The position numbers and the translations under genes are program-made. A stretch of DNA of 64,000 nt from Citrobacter gillenii (GTDB lineage: Bacteria > Pseudomonadota > Gammaproteobacteria > Enterobacterales > Enterobacteriaceae), in NCBI RefSeq assembly GCF_013337685.1, contig NZ_SUQN01000008.1, positions 248,001-312,000 of the forward strand. Direction: 5' to 3'. The notes under the pieces were generated by a model that saw only the letters and a program-made list of their open reading frames with translations, was not told the origin of the DNA and made no database searches. The number at the start of each line of letters is the position of its first letter. The stretch's first letter is position 1. Of this stretch, positions 55,638 to 64,000 are shown one piece after another.

Positions 55638-55659
55638 TGCGCCGCCTACGGGCGGCGCA
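55638..55659 (+). other. Stable UACG-loop hairpin between sdaC and sdaB
   Basis: TGCGCCGCC-TACG-GGCGGCGCA has a 9-bp GC-rich stem and a UACG tetraloop. No T-run follows, so it is more likely an mRNA stability or processing element than a terminator. Confidence 0.6.
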
Positions 55660-55682
55660 TCTCGTTATACAATGGACGCCTC

Positions 55683-57050
55683 ATGATTAGCGTATTCGAT
55701 ATCTTCAAAATCGGCATTGGCCCTTCCAGCTCACACACTGTGGGTCCAATGAAAGCAGGCAAACAATTCACGGATGACCTGATTGCTCGCGGAATACTCA
55801 CTGACGTAACCCGCGTCGTGGTTGATGTTTACGGCTCTCTGTCTCTGACGGGGAAAGGCCATCACACTGACATCGCGATTATTATGGGCCTGGCGGGTAA
55901 TCTGCCTGACACCGTAGACATCGATGCCATTCCGTCCTTTATCCAGGATGTGAATACTCACGGACGTTTGCTGCTGGCAGACGGTCAGCATGAAGTGGAG
56001 TTCCCGGTCGATAAGTGCATGAATTTCCATGCGGACAATCTGTCCCTGCACGAAAACGGCATGCGCATTACCGCCCTGGCCGGCGAAAAAGTCCTCTACA
56101 GCCAGACTTACTATTCCATTGGCGGTGGTTTCATCGTTGATGAAGAACATTTCGGCCTGCCGAACAGCTCGCCGGTAAACGTGCCCTATCCGTACAAATC
56201 CGCCGCCGATCTGCAACGACATTGCCAGGAAACCGGCCTGTCGCTTTCTGGTCTGATGATGCAAAACGAACTGGCCCTGCACAGCAAAGAAGAGCTGGAA
56301 CAGCACTTTGCTAACGTCTGGGAAGTGATGCGTAGCGGGATTGAACGCGGTATCACCACCGAAGGCGTCTTGCCGGGTAAACTGCGCGTGCCACGTCGTG
56401 CCGCAGCGCTGCGTCGCATGCTGGTCAGCAGTGACAAAACCACCACCGACCCAATGGCGGTCGTGGACTGGATTAACATGTTCGCGCTGGCGGTGAACGA
56501 AGAGAATGCGGCCGGTGGGCGTGTGGTTACCGCCCCGACCAACGGTGCGTGTGGGATCGTTCCTGCGGTACTGGCTTACTACGACAAGTTTATCCGCGAA
56601 GTGAACGCTAACTCGCTGGCACGCTACATGCTGGTCGCGAGTGCGATTGGTTCCCTGTACAAGATGAACGCCTCTATCTCGGGTGCCGAAGTGGGTTGCC
56701 AGGGTGAAGTTGGTGTGGCCTGCTCAATGGCGGCAGCGGGTCTGGCGGAACTGCTGGGCGGTAGCCCTACGCAGGTGTGCATCGCGGCAGAAATCGGTAT
56801 GGAACACAACCTGGGGCTGACATGCGATCCGGTTGCGGGCCAGGTTCAGGTCCCATGTATCGAGCGTAACGCTATTGCCTCAGTCAAAGCGGTTAACGCC
56901 GCACGTATGGCGCTGCGCCGTACCAGCGAGCCGCGCGTGTGCCTCGATAAAGTGATCGAGACCATGTACGAGACCGGAAAAGACATGAATGCCAAGTACC
57001 GCGAAACCTCTCGTGGCGGCCTGGCGATGAAAGTTGTCACCTGCGATTAA
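55683..57050 (+). CDS. sdaB: L-serine deaminase II
   Basis: 4Fe-4S dehydratase converting L-serine to pyruvate and ammonia. The N-terminal domain begins MISVFDIFKIGIGPSSSHTVG. Cluster cysteines are in GCQGEVGVACSMAA and TCDPVAGQVQVPCIERN. Length 455 aa is standard. It is 50 bp downstream of sdaC and uses the serine imported by it. Confidence 0.97.
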   Translation: MISVFDIFKIGIGPSSSHTVGPMKAGKQFTDDLIARGILTDVTRVVVDVYGSLSLTGKGHHTDIAIIMGLAGNLPDTVDIDAIPSFIQDVNTHGRLLLADGQHEVEFPVDKCMNFHADNLSLHENGMRITALAGEKVLYSQTYYSIGGGFIVDEEHFGLPNSSPVNVPYPYKSAADLQRHCQETGLSLSGLMMQNELALHSKEELEQHFANVWEVMRSGIERGITTEGVLPGKLRVPRRAAALRRMLVSSDKTTTDPMAVVDWINMFALAVNEENAAGGRVVTAPTNGACGIVPAVLAYYDKFIREVNANSLARYMLVASAIGSLYKMNASISGAEVGCQGEVGVACSMAAAGLAELLGGSPTQVCIAAEIGMEHNLGLTCDPVAGQVQVPCIERNAIASVKAVNAARMALRRTSEPRVCLDKVIETMYETGKDMNAKYRETSRGGLAMKVVTCD

Positions 57051-57061
57051 GTCCCAACCCA

Positions 57062-57143
57062 TTGCCGGATGGCGCAAGCTTATCCGGCCTACAGTGCCGT
57101 AGTCATTTGTAGGCCGGATAAGGCGTCAGCCGCCATCCGGCAA
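57062..57143. repeat. Paired REP units between sdaB and xni
   Basis: TTGCCGGATGGCGCAAGC..TATCCGGCCTACA and TGTAGGCCGGATAAGGCG..GCCATCCGGCAA are facing REP copies. Confidence 0.88.
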
Positions 57144-57198
57144 AATGTTGTTTCAGATCTTCGCCTCCACTCGCCGTGAATGTTACCCTACAGGCTGA

Positions 57199-57972
<774 letters not shown>

Positions 57973-57978
57973 TTTTGT

Positions 57979-58060
57979 TGCCGGATGGCGCTGCGCTTAT
58001 CCGGCCTACATTTCGTGCAATCCTGTAGGCCAGATAAGGCGTTCACACCGTCATCCAGCA
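57979..58060. repeat. Paired REP units between xni and fucO
   Basis: GCCGGATGGCGCTGCGCTTATCCGGCCTAC faces GTAGGCCAGATAAGGCG..CGTCATCCAGC, a slightly degenerate inverted copy, in the convergent spacer. Confidence 0.85.
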
Positions 58061-58063
58061 CAA

Positions 58064-59212
58064 TTACCAGGCGGTGTGGTACAGCTCAACGATATCGCCG
58101 AGGCTCGCTTCACGCGGATTACCACCGGTGCATACGTCATCGAATGCTGCCTGCGCCAGCGCCGGGATATCCTCTTTACGCACGCCAACATCACGTAAGT
58201 GCAGCGGAATGCCCACATCACGGTTAAGCTCAAACACCGCATCCACGGCGGCTTTACGCGCCTCGTCCAACGTCAATGCTTCCACCTTCACGCCCATTGC
58301 CCGGGCGATATCGCGGAATTTGTCCCCGCTATAGTCGGCGTTGTACTGCATCACATGCGGGAGCAGAATGGCGTTGGCGACGCCGTGCGGCGTGTTATAA
58401 AACGCACCCAGCGGGTGTGCCATACCATGAACCAGCCCCAGGCCAACGTTGGAAAAGCCCATTCCTGCAACATACTGGCCCAGCGCCATGGCTTCACCGG
58501 CCTTGCTGTCACCGGCAACGGATCCACGCAGCGCCCCGGCAATGATCTCAATGGCTTTGATGTGCAGCGCATCCGTCAACGCCCAGGCCGCACGGGTGAT
58601 GTAACCTTCAATGGCATGGGTCAGCGCATCAACGCCGGTAGCCGCCTTTAACGCCGCGGGCATACCGTCCATCATATCGGCATCGATAAATGCCACCTGC
58701 GGAATATCATGCGGATCGACGCAGACAAACTTGCGCCGGTTTTCCTCATCGGTGATCACGTAGTTAATGGTCACTTCTGCCGCCGTCCCTGCCGTCGTCG
58801 GGATAGCCATCACCGGTACGCTTGGCTTACGCGTGGGCGATAAGCCTTCAAGGCTGCGCACATCGGCAAACTCAGGGTTATTGTAGATAATACCAATCGC
58901 TTTACAGGTATCCTGCGGGGAGCCACCGCCAATGGCAATCAGATAGTCTGCGCCACTTTGCTCAAAGACACCCAGCCCTTCCTGTACCACTGCAATGGTG
59001 GGATTGGGGATAACGCCGGAGTAAATCTCCCACGCCAGCCCCGCCGCATCCATCCGCGATGTTACCTTCTCGACCACACCGCACTGTACCAGGTTGGCAT
59101 CGGTCACAATCAGCGCCTTACGATATCCCCGACGAATAACTTCATCGGTTAACGCCCCAACAGCTCCCCGGCCAAACCATGCCGTTTCATTCAGAATCAT
59201 TCTGTTCGCCAT
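58064..59212 (-). CDS. fucO: Lactaldehyde reductase (1,2-propanediol oxidoreductase)
   Basis: Iron-dependent group III alcohol dehydrogenase that reduces L-lactaldehyde from fucose or rhamnose breakdown to 1,2-propanediol. NAD-binding GGGSPQDTCKAIG and the metal-ligand block GLVHGMAHPLGAFYNTPHGVAN are present. Length 382 aa matches E. coli. It lies 27 bp downstream of fucA. Confidence 0.96.
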   Translation of the reverse strand: MANRMILNETAWFGRGAVGALTDEVIRRGYRKALIVTDANLVQCGVVEKVTSRMDAAGLAWEIYSGVIPNPTIAVVQEGLGVFEQSGADYLIAIGGGSPQDTCKAIGIIYNNPEFADVRSLEGLSPTRKPSVPVMAIPTTAGTAAEVTINYVITDEENRRKFVCVDPHDIPQVAFIDADMMDGMPAALKAATGVDALTHAIEGYITRAAWALTDALHIKAIEIIAGALRGSVAGDSKAGEAMALGQYVAGMGFSNVGLGLVHGMAHPLGAFYNTPHGVANAILLPHVMQYNADYSGDKFRDIARAMGVKVEALTLDEARKAAVDAVFELNRDVGIPLHLRDVGVRKEDIPALAQAAFDDVCTGGNPREASLGDIVELYHTAW

Positions 59213-59239
59213 CGTATTTCTCCTTTTCGCTTTGCGAAA

Positions 59240-59887
59240 TTACTCTTCAATTCGTAATCCGTAGGATTTGAATTTCTCCAGCACGATGGCAATCTCTTCA
59301 TCATCCAGCACCGGAACAGGATCGACGATCGCTAATGTGCTCAGATAAAGGCGGGCCAGAACTTCCACTTCATGCGCCAGCCACAGTGCTTTTTCCAGGT
59401 TCGCCTCGCAGGCAATCAGCCCATGATGCTGCAACAGCGTTGCTTTGCGGTCTTTCAGCGCCACGATCACGTGCTCTGACAATTCACGTGTACCAAACGT
59501 CGCATACGGCGCACACGGAATGGAATTTCCACCGGCAGCAGCAATCATGTAATGGATAGCCGGGATAGGACGGTTGAGAATCGATACCGCGGTGCAATGG
59601 ATCGCATGATTATGGACAACCGCATTAGCCTCTGGCCGCGTCTGATAGGCTGCAAGGTGAAAACGCCATTCGCTGGACGGTAATTGTCCTTTATCATAAT
59701 TACCGTCGTTGTCTACATACACGATCATATTTTCCGTGAGTCTTTCGTAAGGAATTCCGCTGGGCGTGATCAGCATTCCATTTTCATAACGTGCACTCAC
59801 ATTTCCCGCCGTTCCCTGATTCAGCCCCAGGCTGGTCATTTCAAGGCAGGTTTCAATGATTTCTCGCGACAAACGCATTCTTTCCAT
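59240..59887 (-). CDS. fucA: L-fuculose-1-phosphate aldolase
   Basis: Class II zinc aldolase cleaving L-fuculose 1-phosphate to dihydroxyacetone phosphate and L-lactaldehyde. It also acts on D-ribulose 1-phosphate. Zinc ligands are in VVHNHAIHC and LQHHGLIA, and GTAGNVSAR binds phosphate. The ATG at 59887 gives 215 aa, as in E. coli, with GGAG seven bases upstream; an ATG one codon earlier is less well spaced. In E. coli fucPIK starts divergently from here. In this genome a LacI-type gene on the same strand comes first. Confidence 0.95.
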   Translation of the reverse strand: MERMRLSREIIETCLEMTSLGLNQGTAGNVSARYENGMLITPSGIPYERLTENMIVYVDNDGNYDKGQLPSSEWRFHLAAYQTRPEANAVVHNHAIHCTAVSILNRPIPAIHYMIAAAGGNSIPCAPYATFGTRELSEHVIVALKDRKATLLQHHGLIACEANLEKALWLAHEVEVLARLYLSTLAIVDPVPVLDDEEIAIVLEKFKSYGLRIEE

Positions 59888-59953
59888 CATAATTCTCCGG
59901 GTACAGTTTCCCCTCGTCTTGATTGCGAAAAATACAGCCGCAGAGTAAGACGG

Positions 59954-60000
59954 GTCAGGTTTCAGATATGAGCAGCCACTGAATTTTTATTCAGGTTCAG
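59954..60000. promoter_or_regulatory. Inverted and repeated CTGAA elements upstream of fucA
   Basis: CTGAAT-TTTT-ATTCAG (59979-59994) is a perfect inverted repeat. Related CAGGTTTCAG (59956-59965) and CAGGTTCAG (59992-60000) flank it. This is a candidate operator for the adjacent LacI-type regulator or for FucR, by position only. Confidence 0.35.
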
Positions 60001-60026
60001 TTAGCTGATTTATTATTAAAAAAGTA

Positions 60027-61025
60027 TTATTTTTGTCTTACACGCTTAATGAGCTTCATCGGTACTTTTACCGTTTCTTTAATCGGCTGGTCTTCAATCG
60101 CACTCATCATCATGTCGAAGGCTTTTTCCGCCCAGACGTTTTCATCCTGCTGCATTGACCAGACATTATTGGCGAGGAATCCCAGCATCGGATGTTCATC
60201 GAATGTGCCGATATTAATATCAGGTGGAATAACGCCAAAACGATTGCGAATAGCGACGATGGCGCCTTCCAGCACAGGTAATGACGAGGCGATAAATGCC
60301 TGAGGACATCCCTGTTCAGCGATCAGTTTTTCCATTAGCCGGTAGCCACCATCTGGCGTGTTATCCGGACCTTCACGCACCCAATCATGATGGGAAATAC
60401 CATTGTTAGTCAATGCGTTAAGATACCCCTGCAAACGGTCGCCAATACTGGGCAGCCCGGTATCGCCCACCAAAAACCAGATTGGCGATTTTCCCGCATC
60501 GAACAAACTTTGCGTCAGCTTTTCGCCCCCTAAACTATTATGACTTTCTACCAGCGCGTTATCGGTGTACTTAAAATCACGGTCAAGTAACACCATCGGT
60601 TTTCTAACCTGGCGTAAATGATGCTGCTGGTTTTCGAGCGTTGACGGGACAATAAAAAGTCCGTCAACATTACGTGCAATTAACGCTTTGGTTAATTTAT
60701 TCTCGTAATCAACATCATCATAAGTACAGCTAATCGTTAACTGATATCCAGAACGACGACAGCGTTGCTCAAGTTTTTCAGCGAGCGTAGCAAAAAAGAC
60801 GTTGGAAATATTGGGCACAATCAGCCCCAGCGTATCCGTTTTATTCAGTTTAAGGCTGCGCGCTGAATGGTTGATGACATAACCATAACGCTCAACATAT
60901 TCATTAATGCGCGTTTGGGTTTTAACGCTGATACGATATTGCTCAGCTTTCCCATTCAACACCAGTCGCACGGTTGTCACCGATAAATTCAGATCGCTGG
61001 CTATCTGTTCTACTGTTTTAGCCAT
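60027..61025 (-). CDS. LacI-family transcriptional regulator
   Basis: 332-aa repressor-type protein. The N-terminal helix-turn-helix is TVEQIASDLNLSVTTVRLVL, followed by the hinge region. The periplasmic-binding-protein-like effector domain starts near LGLIVPNISNVFFATLAEKL. This kind usually binds a free sugar or sugar phosphate. It is 64 bp downstream of the kinase gene on the same strand, so it may be the last gene of the sugar operon and regulate it. The exact sugar is unknown. Confidence 0.9.
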   Translation of the reverse strand: MAKTVEQIASDLNLSVTTVRLVLNGKAEQYRISVKTQTRINEYVERYGYVINHSARSLKLNKTDTLGLIVPNISNVFFATLAEKLEQRCRRSGYQLTISCTYDDVDYENKLTKALIARNVDGLFIVPSTLENQQHHLRQVRKPMVLLDRDFKYTDNALVESHNSLGGEKLTQSLFDAGKSPIWFLVGDTGLPSIGDRLQGYLNALTNNGISHHDWVREGPDNTPDGGYRLMEKLIAEQGCPQAFIASSLPVLEGAIVAIRNRFGVIPPDINIGTFDEHPMLGFLANNVWSMQQDENVWAEKAFDMMMSAIEDQPIKETVKVPMKLIKRVRQK

Positions 61026-61089
61026 TATATGCCCCAGTTCACATCCAAAACGTCAATTCACAATCATAAAAGTATTTTAAACATTTGTC

Positions 61090-62670
61090 TTACAGCATCA
61101 GTTGGTTAAGCACCTGCTGCTGCCCCCACATAGTCAGATGCACCTGATATTTGCGGGCATAAAAGTCCTGACGCTTAGGGTTTGTCTTGATAACCTCACC
61201 GGGCGTCACCATCGCCTGACAAGCCGCCGGGAAATTTGCCCACGCCCCGCAGGCAACCGCACCGGTAATCGCCGCACCCAGCGTCACCGCATCTTCTTCC
61301 TGCATTAAATGGATATCGCATCCGGTCGCATCCGCATACTCACGTAGCCACAGCGGATTGTGCGTTGCTCCTCCGCACAGCGTCAGTCGTGTAATGGTGT
61401 GCCCATTTTCGCGCATCACTTCCATAATATGCCGCGTACCGCAGGCAATCGCCTGTAATGTTGCCAGATACAAGCGGGCAACCTGCCGCTCGCCACGTTC
61501 AAGGGTCAAGCCACATACGCTGCCGCGAGCATCCGGTCGCGCACGCGGTGAGCGGTTGCCATGATGATCGGCCAACACATGTAAGTTGCGCCCTGGTTCC
61601 GCTTCATTTTCCTCCAGTGCAGCCACCCATTCATTGACCAATACTATCGGATGGCAACCCCGCGCTTCGGCCTTACGATACAGGTCCGCACTGACGCCTG
61701 ACTCCTGAAGCGTCCAGTCGACTAACGCCCCGGCGGCACTTTGCCCGCCTTCGGTCAGCCAGTAGCCGGGTAGCATCGCGGACCAGTATGGTCCCCATAC
61801 GCCCGGTGTATGAATTTCCTCTTCGCTGCACAGCATATGGCAGTTTGACGTGCCGCTGATCAACGCCAGCGTTCCCACAGGCTGAGCACCGGCCAGCGCC
61901 ACACCGCCTGCATGCGCATCAATCATCCCGCTGGCAACCACAACATGTGTGGTCAGTCCCAACGCCTGCGCCGCTTCAGGGCTGAGCGTACCAACGGCGG
62001 CCCCCGGCGGTAAAATACGCGACGGGATTTTGCTGAGTAAATCTGTTAATTCAACGGCATCGAGCAACGAATGACTAAAACGTTGTTCGTGCGCCAGATA
62101 GTTCCATTTACAGGTCAGGGTGCACAGACCCGCTACATCGCTGTCGGTCGCTTTCCAGACCAGGAAGTCCGCCAGATCGTAGAATCGATGCGCGCGCTCC
62201 CACGTCGCAGGAAAATGATTCTTCAGCCACAGCACTTTAGGCAATTCCATTTCGACGCTGACTTCGCCGCCAACATAGCGCAGGGCGGGATCCTGCGTGG
62301 CGTTAATGCGTTTGGTCTCGTCTGCCGCGCGATGATCCATCCACATGATGATGTTATGGTCTGGCGATTCACCGGGTGAAACCGCCAACCCTTGTCCTTG
62401 TTCATCGAGAGCAACCAGAGAGCAGGTGGCATCGAATCCCAGTGAACGAATTTCCTCGACGGGAACCCCCGCTGACGACACCGCATCTTTCACCGCATGA
62501 CACACCTGCTGCCAGATTTCAGCGGATGATTGTTCTACCCGCTGCGGACCGGGTCGAAACTGCGAGATAGGTAATGTCGCAAAGGCCAGTCGCGTACCAT
62601 TGGCATCAAAGACACCGGCCCTGACGCTGGCGGAACCGACATCCACCCCGAGGAAATATCCACTGCTCAT
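61090..62670 (-). CDS. FGGY-family carbohydrate kinase, D-ribulokinase-like
   Basis: 526-aa sugar kinase with FGGY N-domain (about 5-270, LGVDVGSASVRAGVFD) and C-domain (about 285-490, SGTSNCHMLCS and LCGGATHNPLWLREYAD). Residues 82-86 are TCSLV, a motif I recall as diagnostic of D-ribulokinases within the family. The predicted reaction is therefore D-ribulose to D-ribulose 5-phosphate, entering the pentose phosphate pathway; other pentuloses remain possible. The ATG at 62670 has a GGGAG site, and the 16 earlier codons are unsupported. It is 53 bp downstream of the binding protein gene. Confidence 0.9.
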   Translation of the reverse strand: MSSGYFLGVDVGSASVRAGVFDANGTRLAFATLPISQFRPGPQRVEQSSAEIWQQVCHAVKDAVSSAGVPVEEIRSLGFDATCSLVALDEQGQGLAVSPGESPDHNIIMWMDHRAADETKRINATQDPALRYVGGEVSVEMELPKVLWLKNHFPATWERAHRFYDLADFLVWKATDSDVAGLCTLTCKWNYLAHEQRFSHSLLDAVELTDLLSKIPSRILPPGAAVGTLSPEAAQALGLTTHVVVASGMIDAHAGGVALAGAQPVGTLALISGTSNCHMLCSEEEIHTPGVWGPYWSAMLPGYWLTEGGQSAAGALVDWTLQESGVSADLYRKAEARGCHPIVLVNEWVAALEENEAEPGRNLHVLADHHGNRSPRARPDARGSVCGLTLERGERQVARLYLATLQAIACGTRHIMEVMRENGHTITRLTLCGGATHNPLWLREYADATGCDIHLMQEEDAVTLGAAITGAVACGAWANFPAACQAMVTPGEVIKTNPKRQDFYARKYQVHLTMWGQQQVLNQLML

Positions 62671-62723
62671 AGTAACTCCCTGACACTGGCTAAAAATGGG
62701 GCGAACGTGTCGCCCCAACGGTC

Positions 62724-63674
62724 TTATTTTTTACCGAATGGATGTAATAATTTGTCGATTTCCGGTGTATCAATGTTCTTCGCATTCACGAATTTAACCG
62801 GGATATCAATCTCTTTTGGAACAGCCTGACCCGACACGGCGGCATTCAGCGTTTTGATCCCCTGATAGCCAATCTGGTAAGCATCCTGCACCACAAAGCC
62901 CTGGATAACGCCGGATTTCAGGAAGGCAATAATCGCTTCGGTGCTGTCAAAGCCAATCACCTTCACTTTGCCCTTCAGGTTTTGACTATCAATGGCGTTC
63001 GCTACACCCAGCGTTGAACCTTCGTTAGTGCCATAGATCCCGGCAATATCCGGGTTGGCCTGAATCATATCGATGGTTTTATCCATCGCTTTTTGCGGAT
63101 CCCCGTCGCTGTACTGAACTGGCAGCACCTTGATATCCGGATATTTTTCCTTCATGCGGGCAATAAACCCTTCTGAACGCTCGATTGCAGAAGAGGTACC
63201 GGCCACGTGCGCAATAATACCGACCTTCCCTTTGCTGCCCACTTCAGCGGCGAGCGCATCGGCGGCTTCTGCGCCGGCTTTACGGTTATTGGTTGCCACA
63301 AAGCTGACCGGAATGTCGGAATTCACGCCAGAGTCAAAGGTCACAACCTTAATCCCCCGTGAATTGGCCGTTTCCACCAGCGGTGCGAGGGCATTGGCAT
63401 CTAACGCCGCCAGCAGCAGTCCGTTAGGCTTTTGCGCCATTGCGTTTTCAACCAACTGAATCTGCTCAGCAATTTGTGTTTCATCCGCCGGCCCTACATA
63501 GCTGGTTTTATCACCCAACTCTTTCGCTGCCGCTTCGGTCCCCATTTTTACGGTTTGCCAGAATTCATGCTGGAAACCTTTACTGACCACAGGGAGGTTC
63601 ATATCTTTAGCCAACGCGCTGGAAGTCATGCAGGCCAGCAGGGATAACGCATAGACAAAATGCCTGGTTTTCAT
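62724..63674 (-). CDS. Sugar ABC transporter substrate-binding protein (RbsB-like)
   Basis: Periplasmic pentose/hexose-binding protein of 316 aa. The signal peptide MKTRHFVYALSLLACMTSSA ends at ALA (residue 22). The mature type I binding fold shows FDSGVNSDIPVSFVATNN, AHVAGTSSAIERSEGF and TNEGSTLGVANAI, all typical of the ribose/galactose cluster. The ATG at 63674 has GGAG; the frame runs 43 codons further upstream over the spacer without support. Ligand not determinable by eye. Confidence 0.93.
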   Translation of the reverse strand: MKTRHFVYALSLLACMTSSALAKDMNLPVVSKGFQHEFWQTVKMGTEAAAKELGDKTSYVGPADETQIAEQIQLVENAMAQKPNGLLLAALDANALAPLVETANSRGIKVVTFDSGVNSDIPVSFVATNNRKAGAEAADALAAEVGSKGKVGIIAHVAGTSSAIERSEGFIARMKEKYPDIKVLPVQYSDGDPQKAMDKTIDMIQANPDIAGIYGTNEGSTLGVANAIDSQNLKGKVKVIGFDSTEAIIAFLKSGVIQGFVVQDAYQIGYQGIKTLNAAVSGQAVPKEIDIPVKFVNAKNIDTPEIDKLLHPFGKK

Positions 63675-63747
63675 TGTTGTACTCCGTTCTGAGTGAGTCA
63701 CCCTAAACGTCAGGGTTATGATGCCCCGCAACTTCCGGGAGCGTAAA

Positions 63748-64000
63748 TCAACGAATTTTTTTGCGTAATGTGTCGAGATAAACCGCCGCGATAACCACCA
63801 CACCCATTGCCACCATCTGCCAGAACTGGGAGACGCCCATCAGGTTGAGGCCATTTTTCAACACGCTCATAATGAATGCGCCGATAATCGTGCCGCCGAT
63901 GGTGCCAATCCCGCCCATCAGGCTCGTACCACCAATCACCACCGCGGCAATCGCTTCCAGCTCATAACCCACACCAACCGTTGGCTGACCTGAGTTCAGA
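63748..64000 (-). CDS. Sugar ABC transporter permease (RbsC-like), C-terminal part
   Basis: The last 84 codons of a permease are in the window, and the rest lies beyond the right edge. Visible sequence includes [20 protein letters not shown], the conserved RbsC-type loop, and [20 protein letters not shown], followed by the last hydrophobic helix and the end LRKKIR. The gene ends 73 bp before the binding protein start. An ATPase gene is expected further right. Confidence 0.92.
   Translation of the reverse strand, partial: LNSGQPTVGVGYELEAIAAVVIGGTSLMGGIGTIGGTIIGAFIMSVLKNGLNLMGVSQFWQMVAMGVVVIAAVYLDTLRKKIR

Overview
The window is about 64 kb of enterobacterial chromosome. Gene order and protein sequences match the E. 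coli/Salmonella segment mutS - rpoS - nlpD-pcm-surE-truD-ispF-ispD-ftsB - cysCND/iap/cysHIJ - queD/queE - eno-pyrG-mazG-relA - rlmD/barA - gud operon - yqcA-truC-yqcC - csrB - syd/queF/ppnN - sdaCB - xni - fucOA. The Salmonella-like MutS amino terminus, the glycerate kinase next to gudD, the absence of mazEF between relA and mazG, and the hosA/hydroxyarylate decarboxylase cluster between mutS and rpoS suggest Citrobacter or a close Salmonella relative. That species guess is inference from remembered gene orders; no alignment was run.

Layout. (1) 1-3.1 kb: AT-rich accessory DNA. A tyrosine recombinase gene is followed on the same strand by two tightly coupled unknown genes that share the peptide HYGxGDNVxRDK. 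The second runs off the left edge. This element ends directly in front of mutS. (2) 3.1-9.3 kb: mutS, an unknown exported protein, the three-gene hydroxyarylate decarboxylase operon and its divergent MarR-type regulator hosA. (3) 9.3-15.7 kb: one long minus-strand series of stress, repair and essential genes. (4) 16-25 kb: sulfate assimilation genes in two blocks flanking iap. The CRISPR-Cas locus found at iap-cysH in E. coli K-12 is absent. (5) 25-29.7 kb: queuosine genes queD and queE, then an inserted PTS/NanE/RpiR amino-sugar module. (6) 29.7-37.5 kb: eno, pyrG, mazG, relA, rlmD. (7) 37.5-45.6 kb: barA, a glycerate kinase and the glucarate genes gudD, gudX, gudP. (8) 45.6-48.5 kb: an AT-rich insertion with a probable pore-forming effector, whose 5' end looks damaged, and an overlapping membrane immunity gene. 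(9) 48.6-59.9 kb: conserved housekeeping genes, the csrB regulatory RNA, serine uptake and deamination, xni, fucO and fucA. (10) 60-64 kb: a LacI-type regulator, a D-ribulokinase-like FGGY kinase, a sugar-binding protein and the end of an ABC permease, in the place where fucPIKUR lies in E. coli.

Links between genes. cysDNC and cysJIH together take sulfate to sulfide. GudP, GudD and the glycerate kinase feed the glucarate pathway into 2-phosphoglycerate, the substrate of Eno. BarA is the sensor kinase whose partner UvrY activates csrB, and a UvrY-type palindrome lies upstream of csrB here. SdaC imports the serine that SdaB deaminates. The parts most likely to hold undescribed biology are the paired-motif genes at the left edge, the element abutting mutS, the effector/immunity island and the sugar operon beside fucAO.
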